Shown here: positions 34,269 through 43,899 of the stretch, one piece after another | Numbering within the stretch: the first letter of the stretch is position 1 | Layout of the letters: the number at the start of each line of letters is the position of its first letter | Source of the DNA: Francisella salimarina | GTDB lineage: Bacteria > Pseudomonadota > Gammaproteobacteria > Francisellales > Francisellaceae | DNA length: 64,000 nucleotides | Assembly: GCF_007923265.1 (NCBI RefSeq) | Contig: NZ_VOJA01000001.1 | Span: 62,001-126,000, forward strand | Direction: 5' to 3' | Position numbers and translations under genes: made by a program | Notes under the pieces: model-generated | What the model was told of the DNA's origin: nothing | What the model saw: only the letters and a program-made list of their open reading frames with translations | The model's database searches: none

Positions 34269-35588
34269 ATGAATAATCTTTTAAAGTCTAAATTACTTAT
34301 AATTTTAGCTATTTTCTCTTATTTTCTATTTTTGAATTTTTGTCAACCATTGGCTATGGATGATTTTTGGCGTGCTATTAATGATACTCTAGTAAATGGT
34401 ACTTTTTTTCATTTTCTAATCCAAGATTATACAGGCTGGACGGGTAGAATATCTGCTCAAGCTTTAGTATATGCACTATTTTCAAAAAAATACTTAACAT
34501 TATCATTGCTAACTATAAATACTATAAGCTCAATATCCATGAGCTTATTTATAATATTTATCTTTAAAATTGTGACTAGAAACAAGTATAGTCTAGCATC
34601 AAAAGATTTTATTATATATTCATTCTTCTTTGCTTTAATGTTCACATGGACAGGTTTCATAGGTCAAGTAATATGGAAAACTGCTGCTATACAATACTTA
34701 TGGGGATATACAATCCTTATTATTTTGTATTATTATTTAATAATCGAAAATAAAAGCTTCTACTTAATTAGCTTGTTAGGAGGCCTATTTATAGGCCTAT
34801 ATAATGAGCAGTTTGTTGCAGTACTACTCTTATTTTGTTTAGCATATTTTATTGAGAGAAAAATAAATAACAAAATTATAAACAAAGGGATTCTGTTTTT
34901 CTTGACAGGTCTTTTGATTGGAGGGGCTATTTTAATAGCTGCTCCAGGTAATTACGTTAGAATGGATCAAATGTCGAATGACCAAAGCATTTCTCTTTTA
35001 AATCAGCTTCTTTACTTTATTCATATATTCAAATACAATTTATGGCCTCATACGATGATTATTGTATGGCTATTTATCCTATACTTTATTTTAGCCATTA
35101 CTAATCAAAAGAACTCAAAAATTAGCGTATTGATATACTCACTAACATTAATTATATCAATTTTTATAATGGCTCCTCTTGCGACTAGTTACGGCTTACA
35201 GATTAGGTTAATGTTGATATACTACATAATCTTTTTTATTGCAGTGATGCAACCGTTTTATGATAATCAGAGTGTAGCGATTACAACTATCCACAAAGCC
35301 TTCAAAAAAATTTATATCCTTTTTCTGATAGGTTTATTAATTATCATGGGAGTTATGGGAAGTGCATATTACTCAATTTATAAGTTTAATCAAAATAGAC
35401 AAAAGCTTATTACAGAATTACATAACAAAAATATAGAGAATATTACTATACCAACATTCGAGCTTCATGGAGAAGCTCAACCATATGGTATAACTTTTGA
35501 AGCGATAACATGTGATAGCAATAACACAAATAACCAAGCTTTCGCAGCATTCTATGGCTTTAAAACAGTTAAAGCTGAAGATTGTTAA
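34269..35588 (+). CDS. DUF6056-family polytopic membrane protein (paralogue 2)
   Basis: The 439-residue protein has about ten membrane helices and shares with the gene at 25373-26686 the motifs QPLxxDDFxRA, [19 protein letters not shown], FIxxVIWKTAAxQYxWG and [11 protein letters not shown]. The two are clearly paralogues. The Asp-Asp after helix 1 suggests a GT-C-like catalytic site. Its product ends in GFKTVKAEDC, corresponding to [10 protein letters not shown] in the other. It converges with the TauE gene with a 4-base overlap. Confidence 0.75.
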   Translation: MNNLLKSKLLIILAIFSYFLFLNFCQPLAMDDFWRAINDTLVNGTFFHFLIQDYTGWTGRISAQALVYALFSKKYLTLSLLTINTISSISMSLFIIFIFKIVTRNKYSLASKDFIIYSFFFALMFTWTGFIGQVIWKTAAIQYLWGYTILIILYYYLIIENKSFYLISLLGGLFIGLYNEQFVAVLLLFCLAYFIERKINNKIINKGILFFLTGLLIGGAILIAAPGNYVRMDQMSNDQSISLLNQLLYFIHIFKYNLWPHTMIIVWLFILYFILAITNQKNSKISVLIYSLTLIISIFIMAPLATSYGLQIRLMLIYYIIFFIAVMQPFYDNQSVAITTIHKAFKKIYILFLIGLLIIMGVMGSAYYSIYKFNQNRQKLITELHNKNIENITIPTFELHGEAQPYGITFEAITCDSNNTNNQAFAAFYGFKTVKAEDC

Positions 35589-36334
35589 TTAATAAAATAA
35601 ATCACTGCTCCGAGCACTACCAGCATAATAGCAAATAATGTTTGTAAGATTTTATCATTAAGTCTTTTTTTAAGTTTAGTAGCTATTAACATCGCAATTA
35701 CACTGCCAATTATAAACATACCAGCCACATACCAACTCATATGCTCTTCTTCGTAATGCGATATAAACCCAGATATTGATACAACAAATATTACTAATAA
35801 AGAAGTATTTATAGCTCTTTTAATTGGCATAGCTGTTATAAATACCAACGCAGGCACTATCAAAAATCCACCACCAACTCCAAAGAATCCAGTCAAAGTA
35901 CCAACAATTGCACCACTTACTAATAATGCGATAATACATTTCGGAGCGATACTCTCACATATTGATTTCTCAGCACCTGACATAACTTTTGCTTTTATCA
36001 AACTCCAAATACCTATTGTAATCATAAGTATAGAGAAACTAACCATTAGCACTTTGTCTGATAAGCCTTGAGATATGTAGCTACCAATTGGAGCAAAAAT
36101 AACTCCAGTAGTAATCATTATAGCAGCCGCTAAATAATTAATATCATGCTGCCTATAGTTAACTACAAGACCAAAAATAGCTGTAAAGCCTACTACAAGT
36201 AGAGAAATGGGAACAGCGGTATGGAAATCTAAACCTACACCATAAGTAAGTAATGGAACTGCTAATATAGATCCGCCACCACCAGTTAAGCCCAAAGCGA
36301 TTCCACAAATAAATCCAAATATAATCAAAAACAT
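35585..36334 (-). CDS. TauE/SafE-family sulfite/sulfur-compound exporter
   Basis: The 249-residue protein has about eight membrane segments and the duplicated TSUP glycine motifs: GLTGGGGSILAVPLL near the N-terminus and GTLTGFFGVGGGFLIVPAL in the middle. TSUP proteins move sulfite, sulfoacetate or similar anions. It is the last gene of the leftward persulfide cluster, one base after the dioxygenase. Sulfite, the product of persulfide dioxygenase, is the likely cargo. Confidence 0.85.
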   Translation of the reverse strand: MFLIIFGFICGIALGLTGGGGSILAVPLLTYGVGLDFHTAVPISLLVVGFTAIFGLVVNYRQHDINYLAAAIMITTGVIFAPIGSYISQGLSDKVLMVSFSILMITIGIWSLIKAKVMSGAEKSICESIAPKCIIALLVSGAIVGTLTGFFGVGGGFLIVPALVFITAMPIKRAINTSLLVIFVVSISGFISHYEEEHMSWYVAGMFIIGSVIAMLIATKLKKRLNDKILQTLFAIMLVVLGAVIYFIN

Positions 36335-36335
36335 A

Positions 36336-37025
36336 TTACTCTTCTTCTATACCACATTTTAGGTTAGCTGGAACTGCGATATCTATATAGTTTGGTGGAG
36401 GTAATTTTAAATCATCCATGATCTTCGCGTACTCTTCTGGCGAGTTTACTTGTAGTCTTGGATTATTTCTTTTTTCCTCAGCAACACTACTACTAGTAAC
36501 ACCATTATAATCATGACCTGGATAGATAATTGTACTACCTGGTAAAGTCATAAGTTTAGTCATAATACTCTCATATGCAGCATAAGAATCACCATTTTGA
36601 AAATCAGTTCTACCCGAACCTCTAATCAACAAAGTATCTCCAGTGAAAAGCATATTCTCTGTTATAAAACAGTAAGAGTCATCTGTATGACCTGGTGTAT
36701 ATATTGCCTTAATCTGATAATTACCAAATGTTAGTATATCTCCATCAAATACTTTTTTAGTAGCACATTGAGCAGCACTCTCACCACCTAGTACTATATC
36801 ACAGCCTGTTTCTTTTCTTAAAATACCTGCTGCTGTTACATGATCTGCATGAACATGCGTATCTACAGCATAAATCAATTTAAGATCAAGTTCTCTCAAT
36901 AGTTTTAAATACTGTTGAACATTAAATCTTACAGGATCTATTATTATAGTTTCCCTAGTTTGCTCACAACCTAAAATATAAGTATAGGTATAAGTATCCC
37001 TATCAATTAGTTGTCTAAAAATCAT
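36336..37025 (-). CDS. ETHE1-like persulfide dioxygenase (MBL fold)
   Basis: The 229-residue protein has THVHADH at residues 56-62 (His57, His59, Asp61, His62), YTPGHTDDSYCF, FTGDTLLIRGSGRTDFQNGD and YPGHDYNG. The GRTDFQ segment is a hallmark of ETHE1-type persulfide dioxygenases as opposed to glyoxalase II. It oxidises glutathione persulfide to sulfite. It sits between the CoA-disulfide-reductase-like gene and the TauE exporter. It is about the usual family length, with no fused rhodanese. Confidence 0.88.
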   Translation of the reverse strand: MIFRQLIDRDTYTYTYILGCEQTRETIIIDPVRFNVQQYLKLLRELDLKLIYAVDTHVHADHVTAAGILRKETGCDIVLGGESAAQCATKKVFDGDILTFGNYQIKAIYTPGHTDDSYCFITENMLFTGDTLLIRGSGRTDFQNGDSYAAYESIMTKLMTLPGSTIIYPGHDYNGVTSSSVAEEKRNNPRLQVNSPEEYAKIMDDLKLPPPNYIDIAVPANLKCGIEEE

Positions 37026-37061
37026 AGTTCCTCCTAGATATATTTATCTGTTCTAGTTAGT

Positions 37062-38753
37062 TTAAGTTATTAAAATACGACACTCGCCTGTAATACGCTC
37101 AATAGTGCCATAATAATTAGAAATCATAGCATAACCACCTGCAATATTATAAACATCATAGCCATGATGTTGTAACATTAGAGTTACATTATATGATCTT
37201 TGACCTGACTGACAATGTACATATACCGGCTTAGTTTTATCAAGCTCTGACAATCTATTTCTAATCTCTGACATTGGTATATTTTTAGCACCTGCTAGCA
37301 TACCCTTAGATGTTTCACCAAATTCTCTAACATCAATAATTTGAGCATTCTCAGCTAAAAGCTTTTCAACATCAGTAAATAGAACCTGTTTAAAATCTCC
37401 ATTTAAAAGATTATTAGCAACATAACCAGTATGGTTAACTACATCTTTACCTGTTGAATATGGAGGAGCATAACATAACTCAAGATCTTGAAGATCTTCT
37501 ACTGTCATACCCGCTTTGATAGCTGTTGCAAACACATCCGCCCTCTTATCAACTATACCTTTACCTATTGTCTGAGCACCTAGAAGTTTACCTGTGTTAC
37601 TCTCAAATAATATTTTTGTAAATACATTTTGAGCATTAGGCATGATACTTACTCTATCAAATGGTGCTGTATATGCTACCTGATAATCGATATCTAAATT
37701 ATGAAACTTAATCCAAGCCTCGTTTAAGCCTGTTGCTGCGCCAGTATAGTTAAATATCTGAATGATTGATGAAGCAATATAACCTTTGTTTACAATTTTT
37801 CTACCATTTATATGATCTGCAATCAAGCGACCTTGCTTATTAGCTGGTCCTGCTAACGGCAAATTAAAATCTTGACCTGTAAGAGCATTTTTAACCAATA
37901 TAGCATCACCTGCTGCATAAATATCTTTATCTGATGTTTGATAATTCTCATTAACAAGTATATGGCCACTTTTAGCTAGCTCAATGCCTACATTTTTTAG
38001 AAATGCAGTATCTGGTGCCACACCAATAGCTAAAACCACCAAATCTGACTTAACTTCTTTACCTGATTCAAGCAGAACCTTATCAGATTCAAAACCAACT
38101 ACTTTCTCAGATAGCATCAAGTTTATATCATGATCTAATAACTCTTTTTCTAGATACTTAACCATTTCATAATCAAACGGACGCATAATTTGGTTAGCCA
38201 TCTCAACTATAGTTACATTAAAGCCTCTTTCTTTAAGATTTTCTGCAACCTCAATACCAATGAAGCCTGCTCCTATAACTGTCACGTCTTTGACAGATTT
38301 TTCACTATCAAAAACAGCTTTATGGATTTTTTTGACATCGACAACATTTCTTAATATAAAGTGATTGATTGTCTCAAGACCCTTAAAAGGAGGAACTATC
38401 GGCTTAGCACCTACAGCTAACACTAGCTTATCATAGCTTTCAGTATACTCTTCTCCAGTTGTGTGGTTTATAACAGTTACAGTTTTGTTTGATTTATCAA
38501 CACTAACAACTTCCGAATTTGTACGAGCCTCAATATTATATCTTGTATCAAACTTTTCAGGCGTCATTAAGATTAATTTTTCAGCTGGTTCGATATGCCC
38601 ACCTAAATGATAAGGTAGGCCACAGTTAGAAAATGATACGTGTGGTCCTTTTTCAAACATTACTATCTCTGCTTTATCATCAAGCCTTCTTAGTCTTGCA
38701 GCTGCTGATGCACCTGCAGCAACACCACCAACTATGAGATATTTTTTAGCCAT
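37062..38753 (-). CDS. FAD-dependent CoA-disulfide-reductase-like protein with C-terminal rhodanese
   Basis: The 563-residue protein has a FAD-binding GGVAAGASAAARLRRL (9-24), a single active cysteine Cys44 in FSNCGLPYHLGG, an NAD-binding GAGFIGIEVAENL and AAGDA. After the dimerisation domain there is a rhodanese domain (about 455-563) with Cys514 in VHCQSGQRS. This is the CoADR-rhodanese fusion, known to reduce CoA-disulfide or persulfides/polysulfides. In this operon a role in persulfide handling is expected. Confidence 0.9.
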   Translation of the reverse strand: MAKKYLIVGGVAAGASAAARLRRLDDKAEIVMFEKGPHVSFSNCGLPYHLGGHIEPAEKLILMTPEKFDTRYNIEARTNSEVVSVDKSNKTVTVINHTTGEEYTESYDKLVLAVGAKPIVPPFKGLETINHFILRNVVDVKKIHKAVFDSEKSVKDVTVIGAGFIGIEVAENLKERGFNVTIVEMANQIMRPFDYEMVKYLEKELLDHDINLMLSEKVVGFESDKVLLESGKEVKSDLVVLAIGVAPDTAFLKNVGIELAKSGHILVNENYQTSDKDIYAAGDAILVKNALTGQDFNLPLAGPANKQGRLIADHINGRKIVNKGYIASSIIQIFNYTGAATGLNEAWIKFHNLDIDYQVAYTAPFDRVSIMPNAQNVFTKILFESNTGKLLGAQTIGKGIVDKRADVFATAIKAGMTVEDLQDLELCYAPPYSTGKDVVNHTGYVANNLLNGDFKQVLFTDVEKLLAENAQIIDVREFGETSKGMLAGAKNIPMSEIRNRLSELDKTKPVYVHCQSGQRSYNVTLMLQHHGYDVYNIAGGYAMISNYYGTIERITGECRILIT

Positions 38754-38786
38754 TATTGAGCTCCTCTAGAAATATTATATGAAGTG

Positions 38787-39305
38787 TTATTTTCTTTTAT
38801 TATATGGTAAAAATTCTAACATAACTGCTAAACCACATGTGCCTGTTAACCCAGCAAATAAAAGTCCTGCACCAAAGAATCCACTCAAAATTGCGAAGTA
38901 TTGTGATACTGTAAACGAAAGTACTACACCTAACAGAACCATAAAACCAACTATTATTTGTACTTGACGCATTATTGGTAGAGGTTCTTTAACATTTTTT
39001 TTTGTAGGTTGTTTGTGTTGTTTCCAAGCATTCAAGCCACCTTCTAACAAATATACTGCTTTTGCATTTAGATCTTTTACTTTAGTTGCTGCCTGATTAG
39101 TTCTGTTACCAGACTGACAGTGAAGTACTACAATCTCATCAGGTTTAATATCTGCATCATATATTTCATCAACTGTTATATTTTCAGCACAATCAATACA
39201 CTCTCTGTTATGTTCACCTGTTGTTCTGATATCTATTAATTTTACTTTTTCTTTTTTTTGTAATTCCAAAAAGTCTTTAACTGAAATATTTTTTACTTTA
39301 CTCAT
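38787..39305 (-). CDS. rhodanese with C-terminal DUF2892 membrane domain
   Basis: The 172-residue protein has a rhodanese domain (1-105) with active Cys63 in LHCQSGNRTN, and then two membrane helices (about 110-155) of the DUF2892 type. It is therefore a membrane-tethered sulfurtransferase. It is the second gene of the leftward persulfide operon, 67 bases after the ArsR repressor. Confidence 0.88.
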   Translation of the reverse strand: MSKVKNISVKDFLELQKKEKVKLIDIRTTGEHNRECIDCAENITVDEIYDADIKPDEIVVLHCQSGNRTNQAATKVKDLNAKAVYLLEGGLNAWKQHKQPTKKNVKEPLPIMRQVQIIVGFMVLLGVVLSFTVSQYFAILSGFFGAGLLFAGLTGTCGLAVMLEFLPYNKRK

Positions 39306-39372
39306 ATTTGCTCTCCTTTATATTATTAAGCTACTTCTAATTTAGTTATTACTAATATTTTATTCAAATTTT

Positions 39373-39678
39373 TTAATTGTTATCATCACCACAATATATG
39401 CCATATAACGCTTCTAATATTTTAGTTACTGCAGGGTCATTTAAACTATAAAAAACTGTTTGTGATTCTTTCCTAGTCTTAACAAGTCCCTCTTTCCTCA
39501 AAACAGACAAATGCTGAGAAAATGCTGACTGACTAAGATCAGAAAACTCCGCTAACTGCCCAACACTCATTTCATGTCTTAGTAATAAACAAAGTATCAA
39601 AAGTCTAGATTCATGAGATATTGCTCTTAATAAAGACGAAGCTTTACTTGCATTACCTTTCATTTGTATCAAATCCAT
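39373..39678 (-). CDS. ArsR-family repressor, SqrR/BigR-like persulfide sensor
   Basis: The 101-residue winged-helix protein shows DLSQSAFSQHLSVLRKEGLVKTRKESQTVFYSL (recognition helix and wing). I used the ATG at 39678; a TTG at 39690 is the upstream alternative. Only two cysteines are present, Cys30 (LILCLLL) and Cys96 (GIYCGDD), 66 residues apart. SqrR (Cys41/Cys107) and BigR use a cysteine pair with this spacing, forming a polysulfide bridge that releases DNA. There are no metal-binding CVC or His/Asp patterns of ArsR/SmtB types. It heads the sulfide cluster and surely regulates it. Confidence 0.85.
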   Translation of the reverse strand: MDLIQMKGNASKASSLLRAISHESRLLILCLLLRHEMSVGQLAEFSDLSQSAFSQHLSVLRKEGLVKTRKESQTVFYSLNDPAVTKILEALYGIYCGDDNN

Positions 39679-39769
39679 AGTTATGATCAATGTTTGTTAA
39701 TTTCTAACTACAAATATTAGCAAATTCTAATTTAGTAATCAATAATATAATTCAGTATATAGAAAATAA

Positions 39770-41047
39770 TTAGCTTGATTTTTTCTTGGTAAAGAAAATA
39801 CTACTTACGAAACTAATTACTATTATCAATACGATAATAAGTAAACCACTATTAAACTTATGCCACTCATTATGAATACTAGTATCATATAGCCATCTTG
39901 AATAAGGCGAAGATTGGTTAAAATAGTGCACAACTCTTGTTTCACCAATGATATATCCCGTCAATGGTTGTATAATCATTCCATTAAATAGATAAGCAAA
40001 TGTTAGCACTAATGAATTAGCTAATGGTCTTATTGAAAACTCTTTGAACAGTAGCTGAATTTCTTGGAATGCTAGCATAGCTCCTCCACACCCAACACCA
40101 TACAGAAAATTAAACAAGAAAGCCATTTCAAATCCAAAACTTCTATTTGGCCATCTTATATACATAATTAAACAAAGAAAAATGAGTGTAATCAAACTAA
40201 AACATATAGCTGTAAGTCTATTATTTTGGTATCTTGATACCAAAAATCCAGCAATAATTCCTCCTGTTGCAACTCCTATTGGTACCAAACCATTCATCAT
40301 GATAGCTGTATCATGAGGTACACCAAACACCTTCATTTCATAGGTAACATTATATAGATCTGCAAATGTCAAAATTGATCCAAACAAACCTGTAAAGTAA
40401 AATGATGCTAACCAAAAATTTCGTTTTGAAAGAATACTCCATATTCTAGATATTACTGGTTGTTGTAGATCACTGTCACTCGTAGTTCTTGTCTTATGAG
40501 GTAACAAGATACTAAGACCAATAGTACAGATAATAAACATCACTGCAAGAATATCAAAAACATAAGTATATGAATATTGACTCAAAGCCTTACCTGCAAA
40601 TAGTGCTAACATACCTGCAAAAATATTAGCAATACTCTGACTCAAGGATGAAAAAAATGCAAATTGATGATCTGAAAAATTAGTCTGCACAACATAAAGC
40701 ACTCCTACAAATGTACACCCCAAACCCAAACCAAGCATTATCCTTGCAACTACCAGTAACTCAAATACAGTAGTGTGTGCAAACAAAAGTGCGCCCAAAG
40801 CAGATACAAATGCTGAACTACTAAGCAATAATTTAGGTGATATCTTATTTATTAATACCCCAGCACACACTTGAGAAATAGCAAATACTACAAAAAAAAC
40901 TCCTGATAATATTGACAGATTAGTATCTGTCAAATGATTATCTAACCTTATTGATAATGCATATGTTCCGAACAAAACTGCTGAGAAAACACTCATTGTA
41001 AAAAACAACTCTGTAATAGCCCAACGCGTATAATTTATAGCTCTCAT
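39770..41047 (-). CDS. MFS transporter
   Basis: The 425-residue protein has twelve predicted membrane helices, with a basic intracellular segment after helix 2 and a longer loop around residue 190-205 between the halves. The ATG at 41047 follows AAGGAGAATATCT, a good ribosome binding site, so the longer frame upstream is not used. The substrate is unknown. It lies between the persulfide regulator and the guanine deaminase and may have its own promoter. A helix-12 region with WYDTSIHNEWHKF is unusual for a short loop. Confidence 0.8.
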   Translation of the reverse strand: MRAINYTRWAITELFFTMSVFSAVLFGTYALSIRLDNHLTDTNLSILSGVFFVVFAISQVCAGVLINKISPKLLLSSSAFVSALGALLFAHTTVFELLVVARIMLGLGLGCTFVGVLYVVQTNFSDHQFAFFSSLSQSIANIFAGMLALFAGKALSQYSYTYVFDILAVMFIICTIGLSILLPHKTRTTSDSDLQQPVISRIWSILSKRNFWLASFYFTGLFGSILTFADLYNVTYEMKVFGVPHDTAIMMNGLVPIGVATGGIIAGFLVSRYQNNRLTAICFSLITLIFLCLIMYIRWPNRSFGFEMAFLFNFLYGVGCGGAMLAFQEIQLLFKEFSIRPLANSLVLTFAYLFNGMIIQPLTGYIIGETRVVHYFNQSSPYSRWLYDTSIHNEWHKFNSGLLIIVLIIVISFVSSIFFTKKKSS

Positions 41048-41173
41048 AGATATTCTCCTTAGGTACAAACCTACAAACCAATAATTAAAAATATGCCATC
41101 TACAAATAAGATACTACACTATTTATAATTATTGATTTAACGTTTTGTAATGTGAATTAGTTAATAATCGTAA

Positions 41174-42487
41174 TTAATGAACTTTGCTTCCATATATATA
41201 TGTAGCATCAATTAAACGATCATCTCCTAAAGAAATAACTGAGAATAAGTAGTCTTGAAGATTATATGCAGATTCAAGTCTATATTTAAGTAGAGAATTG
41301 TTGTCAGTATTGATAACTATAAAATCAGCTTCTTTACCTTTTTCTAAGCTGCCAATTTTATCGCCTAAACCTAGCGCTTTTGCACTACCTAGAGTAGAAG
41401 AGAACAGGCGTACCAAAGTTTCAAGTTTATAGGAATTTAATAATGCAGCCTTATAAGCATCATCCATTACACGAAGTATACTTAGAGTATTACCTGCTGC
41501 CCAGTCAGTAGCTAAAGTTAGCTTGATATCTTTTTCAATAGCCGTTTTGTAGTCAAAATGACCACTGCCAAGGAAATTATTACTAGTTGGGCAACTTGCT
41601 ATAACAACACCTTGATCTTTCATTCTATTCCATTCACTATCTGACAAGTGGATACAATGTCCTAAAATAGTTTTATCCGTAATTAATGAATAGTTCTCAT
41701 AAACATTTAGATAATCAGTAGCATTTGGATACATCGCTAAAGTATCTTTGATTTCATTTAAATTTTCGCTTAAATGTGTTTGTACATAAACATCTTTATG
41801 CGATTGCATGAACTCTTTGCATAAGTTAAGAGTTTCATCATCACAACTAAGAGCAAATCTTGGGGTAAGAGCGTAACTAGCACGTCCTCTATTATGCCAC
41901 TTATTACAAAGCTTCTCGGAGATTTTCATACTGGTTTGAGCATCTGTAATTATTTCTTTATTACCTTGAGTCATAATAGTATTTCCAAGAATTACTCTCA
42001 TATTATATTTTTGAGCTATTTCAAAAACTATATCTGTACCGTCATAAGCACTTGGAGCGTATCCACATATAGTTGTAGTTCCACTCTTAAATAATTCTTT
42101 GAAAAGTATATCAAACTCCTTATGAGCTAAAGAGCTACTGTTAAAACTAGCTTCACTTGGAAAAATATATCCATCTAACCACTCTAAAAGCTTTTCCCCA
42201 TAGGCACCTACAGCTTTTGTTTGAGTTGTATGCATATGTGTATCGATAAGCCCTGGCATAATTAATTTACCAGAGTAGTCTATCAACTTATCATTATCAC
42301 CTATGTTAATCTTATGAAAATCGTTAACCTCAGTTATCAAACCATCTTCTACAACAACTGCACCATCTCTTAGAAATGTATAGTCTTTTGAATCAGAAAA
42401 TAAGTTGTCAACCTTATGGCCTAATAGTGACTGAAGCGTTGCATTTTTGTTGAATGTAAAGATACTTGCACGATATATTGTTTTCAT
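41174..42487 (-). CDS. guaD: guanine deaminase
   Basis: The 437-residue amidohydrolase has the metal motif PGLIDTHMHTTQ (about 75-86), with EKLLEWLDGYIFPSEASF, VQTHLSEN, LGHCIHLSD, and LATDWAAGN holding the final Asp. The EWLDxYxFPxE sequence is typical of guanine deaminase, which converts guanine to xanthine (EC 3.5.4.3). Its leader contains an imperfect direct repeat at 42552-42616, so expression may be controlled at transcription or RNA level. Confidence 0.85.
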   Translation of the reverse strand: MKTIYRASIFTFNKNATLQSLLGHKVDNLFSDSKDYTFLRDGAVVVEDGLITEVNDFHKINIGDNDKLIDYSGKLIMPGLIDTHMHTTQTKAVGAYGEKLLEWLDGYIFPSEASFNSSSLAHKEFDILFKELFKSGTTTICGYAPSAYDGTDIVFEIAQKYNMRVILGNTIMTQGNKEIITDAQTSMKISEKLCNKWHNRGRASYALTPRFALSCDDETLNLCKEFMQSHKDVYVQTHLSENLNEIKDTLAMYPNATDYLNVYENYSLITDKTILGHCIHLSDSEWNRMKDQGVVIASCPTSNNFLGSGHFDYKTAIEKDIKLTLATDWAAGNTLSILRVMDDAYKAALLNSYKLETLVRLFSSTLGSAKALGLGDKIGSLEKGKEADFIVINTDNNSLLKYRLESAYNLQDYLFSVISLGDDRLIDATYIYGSKVH

Positions 42488-42551
42488 AATTATTATCCTC
42501 TTGTTGATTTATCGTTATTTAAACTAAATAAATCCATTCGGGTCAATTGAG

Positions 42552-42616
42552 GATTATATAACCAGCAGATAAGCACCGGGCCTAATTGAATTATCTAACC
42601 AAATAGACAAACACCG
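42552..42616 (-). promoter_or_regulatory. imperfect direct repeat in the guaD leader
   Basis: Two units of about 27 bases lie 37 bp apart. Read on the minus strand each has CGGTG, then TT(A/G)TCT, then GGTTA and ATAAT. The upstream unit can form a stem, TTGTCTA with TAGATAA, around a TTTGGT loop. They lie 65-130 bases before the start codon. They could be paired operators or a structured RNA leader. They do not match the classic purine riboswitch as I remember it. Confidence 0.4.
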
Positions 42617-42677
42617 TGATTATATTTATATGAAATTGAGAAGTCAATTATTTTAATAAAAATTTTTAGATTTCTTA

Positions 42678-43823
42678 TTAGCAATAAGTACTAATCTCAC
42701 CTTTATCAACTACCATTGAAATATTGTAACCATTATCAAATATAACCAAGTTCGCTATATATCCGGACTTTATCTTCCCTAATAAATTCCCTAAATTAAT
42801 CGATTCTGCTGCATAAGTAGACGCCATTCTTAGTGCCTCATCAAGAGGTATAAAAGTATTCTCAACTGTATTTTTAACCGCACCCATCATTGTCAAAGCA
42901 GATCCACCCAAAGTCCCATCAGCTGTAGTTAGCTTACCATTTTTGTGATAGACAACCGCGCCCTCAAAGACAAATTCTTTCATATCTGTACCTGCCGGAG
43001 CTGCTGCATCTGTTACAAGAATTAATTTCTCTTTGAGTAACTTCTTAGCAACTTCTAATGATGAATAATCTAAGTGAAACCCATCAGCGATGATTCCAGC
43101 ATATACACTTGATGAGTTTAGGACTGCACCTATAGCACCAGGGTTTCTACCTTGATATCCACTCATAGCATTATACAAATGTGTTGCCATAGTTATACCT
43201 GATTCAATGCCATTAAATGCTTCTTCATAAGTTGCATTTGTATGACCCAAAGAAACAGTTATTCCAGCATTAGCTAGTTTCTTGATAGTGGATGAATCAC
43301 AAACTTCTGGAGCCAGGGTCAGAATTTTCACACAATCAGCATACTCTATTATTGTATCTATAATTTTAGAATTAGGTCCTCTAACATGATCAATATTATG
43401 AACCCCTTTTTTAGTTCTGCTAATATAGGGACCCTCAAGATGAAGACCTGGAATATTATATTGATATTTATCTTTATAATCCCTCACCAATTTCAATGCT
43501 TTTAAGATATTTTCATCAGAAGTTGTAATCAATGTTGGCAGCACTGTTGTTGCCCCATATTTCTTTGAAGACTCAAATATGCCTTTTAGACAATCCTCAC
43601 TGACATCATCATTTAGAAGAAACCCTCCAAAACCATTTACTTGCAGGTCAATGAATCCTGGTGCAATATTCTCACCTTTTAAGTCTATAATTTCATAATC
43701 TGAATAATCCTTTATATTAGAATTATGGATTATATCTTGAATAGTTTGGCCATTCATAACAACAGAATGATTATTCAATATTTCTAGTCCACTATATATT
43801 TTACAATTTGTGAGGATTTTCAT
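42678..43823 (-). CDS. nagA: N-acetylglucosamine-6-phosphate deacetylase
   Basis: The 381-residue protein has APGFIDLQVNGFGG, the metal Glu in HLEGPYISRTKKGVHN (about 128), SLGHTNATYEEA (metal His), HLYNAMSG (metal/substrate His) and the catalytic Asp in LVTDAAAPAG. It deacetylates GlcNAc-6-phosphate (EC 3.5.1.25) in amino-sugar recycling. No nagB or PTS gene is adjacent. Confidence 0.93.
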   Translation of the reverse strand: MKILTNCKIYSGLEILNNHSVVMNGQTIQDIIHNSNIKDYSDYEIIDLKGENIAPGFIDLQVNGFGGFLLNDDVSEDCLKGIFESSKKYGATTVLPTLITTSDENILKALKLVRDYKDKYQYNIPGLHLEGPYISRTKKGVHNIDHVRGPNSKIIDTIIEYADCVKILTLAPEVCDSSTIKKLANAGITVSLGHTNATYEEAFNGIESGITMATHLYNAMSGYQGRNPGAIGAVLNSSSVYAGIIADGFHLDYSSLEVAKKLLKEKLILVTDAAAPAGTDMKEFVFEGAVVYHKNGKLTTADGTLGGSALTMMGAVKNTVENTFIPLDEALRMASTYAAESINLGNLLGKIKSGYIANLVIFDNGYNISMVVDKGEISTYC

Positions 43824-43899
43824 CTACTTCTCCCTATATCTAATAAAAAACATTTGCTCAATAGCAATAAAATAACTGAACCATTTTCTTATACAATCT

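Noticed and set aside
36336-37025. Second glyoxalase II
   Set aside because: The GRTDFQ motif and the persulfide operon context favour an ETHE1-like dioxygenase.
42488-42677. Classic purine riboswitch upstream of guaD
   Set aside because: I could not find the conserved core and loop bases of the purine aptamer on the minus strand; only the different direct-repeat structure is present.
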